Source of the DNA: Verrucomicrobiia bacterium
GTDB lineage: Bacteria; Verrucomicrobiota; Verrucomicrobiia; CAIQCK01
DNA length: 6,553 nt
Reading direction: 5' to 3'
NCBI GenBank assembly: GCA_026417675.1
Contig: JAOACV010000066.1
Span: 1 to 6,553 of the forward strand
Every line of letters begins with the position of its first letter. Positions within the stretch are counted from its first letter, which is position 1. The notes under the pieces are model-generated. The model did no database searches and had not been told where the DNA came from. It saw nothing but the letters and a program-made list of their open reading frames with translations. The position numbers were made by a program, and so were the translations under genes. This document shows, in pieces, positions 1-5,712 of the stretch.

Positions 1-18
1 GTGTTCGGATTCTCATGC

Positions 19-1008
19 TCAGGCTGACTCTGGCAGGAAGGTGGGCATGATCACGCCGCGCAACGGCGCCGCCTCGCCGCGCACTTGGGCGAGATGCAGC
101 TCGCAGTTGCGCGCGCCCCAACCATAGAGCGTCCGCACGAGATGGCCGCAGTCCACGGGCACAAGAAAGACCGGCTGTCGCCCGCGGTGCTGATCCAGCT
201 CGCGGAGGATGAGGGCCGCAGCGTGATCTTCCCCCCGAGCGACGCCCGGCCCCAGCATGTTCATGCCGCGATGGGCGCAGGACACGAGAAATCCCTCGAT
301 GCCGTTCTCGCCCTCGAGGACCGACGTGTGCCAGAAACCCTGGGCATTCTCGATGAAGTAGGCGAAGTCCTTCCCGCGCTCGATGCCGGCGAGTTCCTTC
401 TCCAGCGCGACCATGGCCTGCACGTCGCCCGGACGCGCGTTGCGCACCGTGCCGGCGACCTGGGCGCGGATGTTCAGACCGCCGGGCGGCACGGCCAGAT
501 ACATGTCCTGAAACGTTCGGCGCGGCACGAAGCCGGCCCGTGTGTAAAGCGAGAACGAATCGAGATTCAACGCGCTGGAGACGAGCCGCACCGGCAGCCC
601 GGAACGCTCGGCATCGTCAATAATGCGTTGGAGCAGCAGCCGCGCGATCCCGCGTCCCGCGTAGTTCGGATGACTGTTCATGATGCCCAGCGAGACATGC
701 GTCGGGCGCGGATGGACGAAGCAGGAGCCGACCAGCCGTTTCGTGCGCGTGTGCTCGACCACCAACGCGCAGCCGGGATCGAGCGCTTCATAGACCTCGA
801 AAAAAACGTCCGCCACCGACGGGTCGCCGCTGAAAATGCGCGGCCAGCCGTGCGATTGATACCAGGCGTTGGTGGAGAGATAGATGAGTTCGGCGACCTC
901 GGCGCGATCGCCGCCGTTCATGGGGCGCAACAGGAAGTCATTCATGATTTTTGTCCGCAAGCTGCGCTGATTTATACCACAGGAAGGGCCGGCGTAGCGA
1001 GACAGCAT
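19..1008 (-). CDS. Tandem GNAT-family N-acetyltransferase
   Basis: Probable cytosolic acetyl-CoA-dependent N-acetyltransferase; the acceptor cannot be read from sequence. Numbered from the ATG at 1008 (329 aa), the first GNAT domain covers about residues 22-175. It has the acetyl-CoA pyrophosphate-loop motif NYAGRGIA at 115-122 and the typical late motif YTRAGF at 155-160. A second, more divergent GNAT-like unit follows at about 186-329, starting VRNARPGDVQAM and ending with YGWGARN and PTFLPES, a C-terminal pattern I associate with two-domain GNAT proteins. The second half lacks an obvious R/QxxGxG/A loop, so it may be non-catalytic. I chose the start at 1008 because AAGGAGGG lies 8 bases upstream. 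The domain itself begins at a second ATG at 945 (MNDFLLRP, 308 aa), which has no Shine-Dalgarno. An ATG at 1044 is also in frame but is less supported. The stop is TGA at 21-19. It is transcribed divergently from the YchF-like gene. Family call is firm, start is moderate, substrate unknown. Confidence 0.88.
   Translation of the reverse strand: MLSRYAGPSCGINQRSLRTKIMNDFLLRPMNGGDRAEVAELIYLSTNAWYQSHGWPRIFSGDPSVADVFFEVYEALDPGCALVVEHTRTKRLVGSCFVHPRPTHVSLGIMNSHPNYAGRGIARLLLQRIIDDAERSGLPVRLVSSALNLDSFSLYTRAGFVPRRTFQDMYLAVPPGGLNIRAQVAGTVRNARPGDVQAMVALEKELAGIERGKDFAYFIENAQGFWHTSVLEGENGIEGFLVSCAHRGMNMLGPGVARGEDHAAALILRELDQHRGRQPVFLVPVDCGHLVRTLYGWGARNCELHLAQVRGEAAPLRGVIMPTFLPESA
951..978 (+). promoter_or_regulatory. 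Possible promoter for the YchF-like gene
   Basis: TTGTCC (951-956) and TATACC (973-978) are separated by 16 bases and point toward the gene starting at 1058, giving a leader of about 70 bases. The same AT-rich patch read on the minus strand gives TATAAA, which could serve the 945 start of the acetyltransferase. Both matches are partial and the elements fall inside the longer form of the acetyltransferase gene, so this is only a candidate. Confidence 0.25.
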
Positions 1009-1016
1009 CGTCGTTT

Positions 1017-1024
1017 CCCTCCTT
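1017..1024 (-). promoter_or_regulatory. Strong Shine-Dalgarno for the GNAT gene
   Basis: On the minus strand this reads AAGGAGGG, followed by 8 bases (AAACGACG) and the ATG at 1008. It matches the anti-Shine-Dalgarno sequence almost perfectly at good spacing, and it is the reason for preferring the 1008 start over those at 1044 and 945. The cost is a 21-residue N-terminal extension that is not part of the GNAT fold. Confidence 0.65.
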
Positions 1025-1057
1025 GACCTCGCCGTGCGCCCCACTTAATCAGGGAGT

Positions 1058-1759
1058 GTGAAAATCTGCTCGTTTGGCATCCCCGAGATCGGCATCGGGA
1101 AACACAACATTAAGGACCCGCGCCTCGACCAGACCCACGAACTGGTCGAAGCGAAGAAAAAGACCTATGCGCAGGTGGACGTCGTCGGCCAGGAGGAAAC
1201 GCTGGCGGCCGACGCCATCATCGTGCCGCGCGACAGATTGCTCGATTTGATCATCAAGGACTTGGAATTCATCGAGGTTCGCTTGGAGCGCGGAGCCGCC
1301 AATAGCGAGCGGGCGGCGCTTCACAAGATCAAGACGCACCTTGAGTGCGAACGCCCCATGTTCACTGCAGGTCTCGCGCCGGAGGAACTGGCGGCCGTGT
1401 CCGCGCACAGTTTCCACACCAACAAGCCGGTCATCATCGCCGAGCCGGAGGAGCTGGCCGCGCCCGACGCGCTGATGCTGCGCGCCTTCCGCGAGAGCGG
1501 CTACATCTGCTTCCTCACCGTTGGCGGCAAGGAAAACCGCGCGTGGCCTATTCGCAAAGGCGCCACCGCTTGGGAGGCGGCCGGCACGATCCACACCGAC
1601 ATCCAGAAAGGTTTCATTCGAGCCGAAATCATCGGCTTCGAGGACTTCATCGCCGCCGGCGGCGAGACCGAGGCCAAGCGCGCCGGCAGGCAGCGGCTCG
1701 AAATGAAGACCTACGTGATGCAGGACTACGACCTGGTCAACTTCCGGTTCAACAGATAG
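1058..1759 (+). CDS. YchF/OLA1-like TGS (DUF933) domain protein without P-loop
   Basis: A 233-aa protein clearly related to the C-terminal part of YchF, the universal ribosome-associated ATPase (normally about 360 aa). Residues 150-232 form the TGS-like domain, with signature pieces AWPIRKGATAWEAAGTIHTD (162-181), KGFIRAEIIGFEDF (184-197) and YVMQDYDLVNFRFN (219-232). Upstream, DPRLDQTHELVEAKKKTYAQ (20-39) resembles the DPRLD-and-lysine stretch of the YchF G domain. Residues 66-95 (KDLEFIEVRLER and after) resemble a shortened helical segment. Missing are the N-terminal P-loop (GxxxxGKS/T), the DxAG switch II motif and the NxxE motif; the position expected for the last reads AEPEE. ATP or GTP hydrolysis is therefore unlikely, and ribosome or RNA binding through TGS is an inference. 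The start is GTG, the only plausible one because TAA lies in frame at 1046. AGGGAG precedes it by only one base, which is closer than usual for a Shine-Dalgarno. Even GC-rich third positions along the frame argue for a maintained gene. Confidence 0.8.
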   Translation: MKICSFGIPEIGIGKHNIKDPRLDQTHELVEAKKKTYAQVDVVGQEETLAADAIIVPRDRLLDLIIKDLEFIEVRLERGAANSERAALHKIKTHLECERPMFTAGLAPEELAAVSAHSFHTNKPVIIAEPEELAAPDALMLRAFRESGYICFLTVGGKENRAWPIRKGATAWEAAGTIHTDIQKGFIRAEIIGFEDFIAAGGETEAKRAGRQRLEMKTYVMQDYDLVNFRFNR

Positions 1760-1883
1760 CAAACGCCGCGCACACAAACATCCGGCGTTCCCGCTGCTCA
1801 GCGACATCGTCCTCGGCAGCGCCATCAACGAAGTCCGCCACCACGCCAAGGTGCCCGTCCTGCTCGTGCGGGCCGGAACGTGA
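1758..1883 (+). pseudogene. 3' remnant of a universal stress protein gene
   Basis: In the frame of positions 1758-1760 the sequence reads KRRAHKHPAFPLL followed by SDIVLGSAINEVRHHAKVPV and LLVRAGT, ending at TGA 1881-1883. The pattern LGSxxNEVxxHAxVPVLLVR matches the C-terminal end of UspA-family proteins, where the GS and the final beta strand (PVLLVR) complete the nucleotide-binding fold. A complete domain is about 140-160 residues; only about 30 recognisable residues remain here. In this frame there is a TGA at 1716-1718 and no ATG, GTG or TTG start before the homology begins, so nothing supports translation. The neighbouring YchF-like frame is complete and different, so this is not a simple frameshift of that gene. 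Likely a relic of a deletion or rearrangement that brought the YchF-like gene against the end of a stress-protein gene. Confidence 0.6.
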
Positions 1884-1935
1884 GCCGAAACAGTTCAGCC
1901 TTTCGCGCGGCGGTTTTCTCCGGTAGTCTGCGGCC

Positions 1936-2943
1936 ATGAGCCACATGGACTGCCCCGGTTTCCCCGCGACGCGCCTGCGCCGGTTGCGCGCCACGCCCGC
2001 GCTGCGCCGGCTGGTGCGCGAGACGCGCTTGACGACCGACGGGTTGGTCATGCCGTTGTTCGTGCGGCCCGGCAAGGGCGTGCGCCGGCCCATTCCCTCG
2101 ATGCCCGGCAATTGCCAGCTCTCCGTGGACGAACTGGTTCGGGAGGCGCGCGCGATCCACAAACTCGGCCTGCCCGCCGTCTTGCTCTTCGGCATTCCCG
2201 ACAAGAAGGATGAGAAGGCCAGCGGCGCCTACGCCAAACACGGCATCGTCCAGAGCGCCGTGCGCGCCCTCAAGGACGCCGTGCCGGAGCTGGGGGTCAT
2301 CACCGATGTGTGCCTCTGCGAATACACCAGCCACGGCCATTGCGGCATCGTCCGCAAACGCCGGGACGGCGCGCTTGATGTGGACAACGACGCGACACTG
2401 GAGCTGCTGGCCAGAAGCGCCGTCAGCCACGCCGAGGCGGGCGCGGACATTGTCGCGCCCAGCGACATGATGGACGGTCGGGTCGCCGCCATTCGGCGCG
2501 CGCTCGACCAGCACGGCTTTGAGCAGACGCCGATCATGAGCTACGCGGCGAAGTTCGCCAGCGGGTTCTACGGTCCGTTCCGGGAGGCCGCCGAGAGCTT
2601 GCCGCGGTTTGGCGACCGTCGGACCTATCAGATGGACTACGGCAACGCGGAGGAAGCGTTGCGGGAGGTGGCGCTCGACATCGCCGAGGGGGCGGACATT
2701 GTCATGGTCAAGCCGGGTCTTGCCTACTTGGATGTGGTTTGGCGCGTGAAGGAGCGTTTCGGCTGCCCGACGGCGGTGTATAACGTCAGCGGCGAGTTTG
2801 GGATGGTCAAAGCGGCTGCGAAGAACGGCTGGCTTGAGGAGCGGGGGGGGGGGGAGGGGATGCTGACGGGCTTCCGCCGGGCGGGCGCGGACATCATCCT
2901 GACCTATTGGGCGAAGGATGTGGCGCGCTGGCTGCGGGAATAA
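1936..2943 (+). CDS. hemB: Porphobilinogen synthase (5-aminolevulinate dehydratase)
   Basis: Condenses two 5-aminolevulinate molecules into porphobilinogen (EC 4.2.1.24), the first common step from 5-aminolevulinate toward haem and other tetrapyrroles, in the cytosol. The 335-aa length is normal. The two Schiff-base lysines are K206 (YAAKFAS) and K259 within GADIVMVKPGLAYLD (252-266). The metal site has the cysteine triad DVCLCEYTSHGHCG (124-137; C126, C128, C136), which marks the zinc-dependent class rather than the aspartate-rich magnesium class. The C-terminal block FRRAGADIILTYWAKDVA (313-330) is also typical. The ATG at 1936 follows an in-frame TAG at 1924 and has no clear Shine-Dalgarno; an ATG at 1945 is the alternative. 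Oddity: residues 303-308 (RGGGEG) are encoded by a run of 12 G in a segment that, from memory of the family, is normally helical and not glycine-rich. Overall length there still fits the family, so the frame appears correct. No operon partner for haem synthesis is visible. Confidence 0.97.
   Translation: MSHMDCPGFPATRLRRLRATPALRRLVRETRLTTDGLVMPLFVRPGKGVRRPIPSMPGNCQLSVDELVREARAIHKLGLPAVLLFGIPDKKDEKASGAYAKHGIVQSAVRALKDAVPELGVITDVCLCEYTSHGHCGIVRKRRDGALDVDNDATLELLARSAVSHAEAGADIVAPSDMMDGRVAAIRRALDQHGFEQTPIMSYAAKFASGFYGPFREAAESLPRFGDRRTYQMDYGNAEEALREVALDIAEGADIVMVKPGLAYLDVVWRVKERFGCPTAVYNVSGEFGMVKAAAKNGWLEERGGGEGMLTGFRRAGADIILTYWAKDVARWLRE
2843..2854 (+). repeat. Homopolymer of 12 G inside hemB
   Basis: Twelve consecutive G, followed by A and four more G, encode the end of R303 through the first base of E307. 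The number of bases keeps the downstream HemB motifs in frame. Tracts of this length are prone to slippage in replication and to miscalling in sequencing. Confidence 0.95.
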
Positions 2944-3174
2944 GGCGGACCGCCCCCAAGCGCGGCGGAGCACGGCTGGTCTGGCCTTTGGCGTTCGGGG
3001 CGCAAGCGACCGCCGACTTGAGTTGGCCTGCCTTTTTCGAACACTGCGCTTCCCCTTTGGCGTCCCACTGCCTCACGCAATCCCATCCCAACATAAAAAG
3101 ATCGTGGCGAAGGAAAGCCCCGCGAAGTTTTTTAGCTTGCGGCGGCGGCGCAAATCGCTCAATAAAATTGCCTC
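2944..3174. other. Intergenic region between hemB and the permease gene
   Basis: A gap of 231 bases with no convincing gene; the short open frames crossing it show no protein-like composition. No clear intrinsic terminator follows hemB: GGCGGACCGCC just after its stop could form only a very small stem and has no T run. Near the right end, TTGCGG (3137-3142) and AATAAA (3161-3166), 18 bases apart, form a weak promoter candidate. It would start transcription at or beyond the ATG at 3175, so it is doubtful. I could not recognise a purine riboswitch or other known leader. Confidence 0.5.
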
Positions 3175-4563
3175 ATGAGCACGCAACCCAATCCCGGTCA
3201 GCTTCCCGCCTACATCACCAGCGCCACGCCGAACCCCGCGGACAAACGCGCGCCGTGGTATAAGAACACCGCGCCGACCTACGCCGGCATCTTCCTGTGG
3301 TTTGTGTTTTGGCAAGACGCCGCCAGCGGCAGCAGTTTGGGCGGCACGCTCGCGCAGGGTGTCAGCTTCGCGTTTCTGAGCCTGGTGGTCTCCGCAGTGG
3401 TTTGCCATTACCTCTTTTATCTGGTGCCGGGCTTGCTTGGCGTGCAGACTGGGTTGCCGCTCTACATCGTCGGCACCTCAACTTTTGGCGCCAAGGGCGG
3501 CTTTCTGATGCCCGGCTTCTTGATGGGCATTTTGCAGTTCGGATGGTTGGGCGTGAACACCTATTTCTCCTCGCTGGCGCTGGCCGAAGTAATCCCGGTG
3601 CCGGCCAAGGTCATCATGGTGATCTGGGGCGTGCTGGCTGCGTTCGTGGGATTGAAAGGCATTCAATATGTGGCGAAGGTCGCGACCTACCTGCCGTTGA
3701 TTCCGCTCGTGATCTTGATTGTGCTGTTGGCGAAGACGATCGGATCGGTCGGCGATTTCAACGCGGCGAAGTTGGTGATGATTCAAAAAGCCGCGGGATC
3801 AACCGCCGCCGCGCCACTGGGGGCGTTCGGCGTGCTGGCGGCGATCCTGACCTATGTGGTTGGATTCTTCGCCACCGCCGGCGCGGCGGGCGTGGATTTC
3901 GGACTCAACAGCCGCCACAAGCACGACGTGCAGATGGGCGGCCTGGTCGGCATCGCGCTGGCCATCATCGCCACAGCGGGCATCGCGCTGATGGTGGTTG
4001 CGGGCGTCTATGGCAACGCCGAGATGACCGCCGTGGCCGTCAAGAATAACGCCGGTCTGAACGCGTTCAAGATGATCGCGGTGGTCTTCAGCGCCAACAC
4101 GGCCAAGTGGCTGATGTTCCTGCTGGCCGTCGCGGCGTTTCCGCCGGCGTGCTTCTCCAGCTTCATTGCCGCCAACAGCTTCAAGACGACCCTGCCCAAC
4201 GTCAACCCGTTCATCTCCGTCGGCATCGGCGCGGCGGTGAGCGTCATTTTGGCCGTGACCGGCCTGGCCGGCGATGCCATCGGCGTGTTCGTGATCATCG
4301 GCGCCTCCTTCGGTCCGATCTGCGGGGCGATGATGGTGGATTATCTGCTGGCGGGCGGCAAGTGGACAGGCCCACGCGCGGGCTTCAACCCGGCGGGTTG
4401 GGTTGCGTGGTTGCTCGGTTTCATCGTTGGCATCCTGCCCAATCTTGGCGTTAATGTGCCTGCGGCGCCTGTCGCGGCGTTCGTCATCGGCGCGGTCGTT
4501 TACTTCCTATGCGCCAAGGCGGGCCTGATGTCGGTCGTCGTGCCGTTGCCGGCTAGAAGGTAG
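3175..4563 (+). CDS. NCS1-family cytosine/purine-type permease
   Basis: Integral inner-membrane transporter of the nucleobase:cation symporter-1 family, probably importing a nucleobase or related compound with H+ or Na+. At 462 aa it has the family's usual length and is very hydrophobic, with about 12 membrane segments. Diagnostic stretches are RAPWYKNTAPTYAGIFLW (25-42) before and into the first helix, FGAKGGFLMPGFLMGILQFG (104-123) followed by WLGVN, and GASFGPICGAMMVDYLLAGG (376-395). The last two line up with the equivalent CodB regions (FGVKG...QVGWFGV and PPVGGVIIADYL). The N-terminal 24 residues are polar, as expected for a cytoplasmic tail. The ATG at 3175 has no good Shine-Dalgarno, but the family's N-terminal motif follows directly. 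No deaminase, hydantoinase or other nucleobase catabolism gene is adjacent, so the substrate cannot be narrowed. It is monocistronic on its 3' side, with a terminator 30 bases after the stop. Confidence 0.88.
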   Translation: MSTQPNPGQLPAYITSATPNPADKRAPWYKNTAPTYAGIFLWFVFWQDAASGSSLGGTLAQGVSFAFLSLVVSAVVCHYLFYLVPGLLGVQTGLPLYIVGTSTFGAKGGFLMPGFLMGILQFGWLGVNTYFSSLALAEVIPVPAKVIMVIWGVLAAFVGLKGIQYVAKVATYLPLIPLVILIVLLAKTIGSVGDFNAAKLVMIQKAAGSTAAAPLGAFGVLAAILTYVVGFFATAGAAGVDFGLNSRHKHDVQMGGLVGIALAIIATAGIALMVVAGVYGNAEMTAVAVKNNAGLNAFKMIAVVFSANTAKWLMFLLAVAAFPPACFSSFIAANSFKTTLPNVNPFISVGIGAAVSVILAVTGLAGDAIGVFVIIGASFGPICGAMMVDYLLAGGKWTGPRAGFNPAGWVAWLLGFIVGILPNLGVNVPAAPVAAFVIGAVVYFLCAKAGLMSVVVPLPARR

Positions 4564-4589
4564 TCGCAGATTTCAATTGGGGATTGACG

Positions 4590-4621
4590 AAGGGCGGTTT
4601 CCGAGAGTGGAACCGCCTTTT
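4590..4621 (+). terminator. Intrinsic terminator after the permease gene
   Basis: GGCGGTT (4593-4599) pairs with AACCGCC (4611-4617). The stem is extended by CC/GG (4601-4602 with 4609-4610, one bulged T) around the loop GAGAGT. AAG before the stem can also pair with the trailing TTTT (4618-4621). A GC-rich hairpin followed by a T run, just after the permease stop, is a classical rho-independent terminator. It also shows that the long open frame starting at 4577 is not the true start of the next gene. Confidence 0.8.
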
Positions 4622-4756
4622 GTCTTGCTCGGCGAACCGCCGTGCCTCGCCACGTCTGGAGCCGCTTGCCCAATCCAGTTCATGCGCTTGGTCGTTTCCG
4701 CAACGCCGGGAACTCTATCCTTGCGCGTCGGCGGCGCCGCCTGGAGATTATACGGC

Positions 4757-5650
4757 ATGGCAGAAGCCCAAATCCTCATCGGGACCGCCGGCTGGAGCTA
4801 CGCGGATTGGGAGAACGTGGTTTACCCAGTCGGCCAGAGTCCGGATCGGCTGCGATGGCTGGCGCAGTATTTGGATTGCGTCGAGGTGGACGCGTCGTTC
4901 TACCGGCCGCTGGAACCGCGCATCGCCGAAAGCTGGCTGAAACGGTTGGCCGACCGGCCACGGTTCCGTTTCCTGGCGAAAGCGTGGCAGCGCTTCACGC
5001 ACGAGCGCAAGTCACCATGGACCCGATCCGAGCTGGAGTTGGGCACGCGCGGCCTGGAGCCGCTGCGCGCCGCCGTCCGGCTCGATGCGCTGCTGTTCCA
5101 GTTCCCGTGGTCGTTTCGCAACGACGCGCCGAACCGCGAGTGGCTGACGCGAATCGCCGGTGACTTCGCCGGCTGGCCGGTCGCCGTCGAGCTGCGGCAC
5201 GATTCATGGCTGCGCGACGAGACGATCGCTTTCTTCCGCGAATGGCGGCTGATCTTCTGCAACATTGACCAGCCCGCGCTGGAGCACTGCATCCGGCCCA
5301 CGGCCCACGCGACGACCGACACAGGCTACTATCGGCTGCACGGGCGTAACGCGGCGAATTGGTTTCGCAAGGAGCAGGAGGTCTATGGCGGACGCTACGA
5401 CTATCTCTACAGCGACGCGGAGTTGGACGGTCTGTTGACACACATTCGCCGCGTGGCGAGCCAGACGAAGAGAACATTTGTGGTGTTCAACAACCACCGG
5501 GACGCCAAGGCGTTCGCCAACGCGCTCGGCCTGCAAGCGAAGCTCGCGCAAGGCTCGACCGTCCGAGCGCCCTCTTCGTTGCTGGCACGCTATCCCCAGT
5601 TGCGCGGGCGCGTCGTGGCTGATGGCGAGGAACATTTGACTTTGATGTGA
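4757..5650 (+). CDS. DUF72 (YecE-like) family protein
   Basis: A conserved cytosolic protein of the DUF72/YecE family, thought to adopt a TIM-barrel-like fold; its biochemical role is not established. The 297-aa product shows the family blocks in order: IGTAGWSYADWENVVYP (8-24), VEVDASFYRPL (42-52), FRFLAKAWQRFTHER (70-84), LLFQFPWSF (112-120), VAVELRHDSWL (142-152), YYRLHGRN (191-198) and FVVFNNHRDAKAFANA (241-256). The frame is open back to 4577, but that upstream part contains the permease terminator and has no family similarity. The ATG at 4757 begins exactly at the conserved N-terminus, and GGAG (4743-4746) sits 10 bases before it. An ATG at 4682 lacks a ribosome site. The gene stands alone: terminator upstream, and its 3' end carries the promoter of the next gene. 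No terminator is visible after its TGA. Confidence 0.9.
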   Translation: MAEAQILIGTAGWSYADWENVVYPVGQSPDRLRWLAQYLDCVEVDASFYRPLEPRIAESWLKRLADRPRFRFLAKAWQRFTHERKSPWTRSELELGTRGLEPLRAAVRLDALLFQFPWSFRNDAPNREWLTRIAGDFAGWPVAVELRHDSWLRDETIAFFREWRLIFCNIDQPALEHCIRPTAHATTDTGYYRLHGRNAANWFRKEQEVYGGRYDYLYSDAELDGLLTHIRRVASQTKRTFVVFNNHRDAKAFANALGLQAKLAQGSTVRAPSSLLARYPQLRGRVVADGEEHLTLM

Positions 5651-5664
5651 CGGAATGTTCTAAT
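5636..5664 (+). promoter_or_regulatory. Sigma70-like promoter for the oxidoreductase gene
   Basis: TTGACT (5636-5641) and TCTAAT (5659-5664) are separated by exactly 17 bases, each matching five of six consensus positions. Transcription would begin near 5671, giving a leader of about 40 bases that contains the AGGAG ribosome site (5702-5706). The -35 element overlaps the last codons of the DUF72 gene. This is the best promoter match I found in the window, but no expression evidence exists and bacteria of this kind may use relaxed promoter sequences. Confidence 0.5.
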
Positions 5665-5712
5665 CCTGATCCGTTGAAACTTGGAAACGCATCCGTGCAA
5701 CAGGAGCATCCC

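Noticed and set aside
85..1026. Open frame of 313 codons on the plus strand across the acetyltransferase
   Set aside because: It is antisense to a clear GNAT gene, has no recognisable motif and is rich in R, H and A, as expected of a shadow frame in GC-rich DNA.
1049..1849. Minus-strand open frame of 266 codons
   Set aside because: Antisense shadow of the YchF-like gene, which has recognisable TGS motifs on the plus strand.
1825..2973. Open frame of 382 codons on the minus strand, longer than hemB itself
   Set aside because: It lies opposite hemB, whose catalytic and metal motifs are certain; the translation is low-complexity and unlike any family I know.
3140..3150. GCGGCGGCGGCG repeat upstream of the permease
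   Set aside because: A short trinucleotide run in GC-rich DNA; too small to count as a repeat element or CRISPR-like structure.
2907..3263. Small open frames crossing the hemB-permease gap
   Set aside because: They overlap the ends of both flanking genes, lack ribosome sites and show no protein-like pattern.
4577..4756. N-terminal 60-codon extension of the DUF72 protein
   Set aside because: The stretch contains the permease terminator hairpin and no family similarity; the conserved N-terminus and a GGAG site both point to the ATG at 4757.
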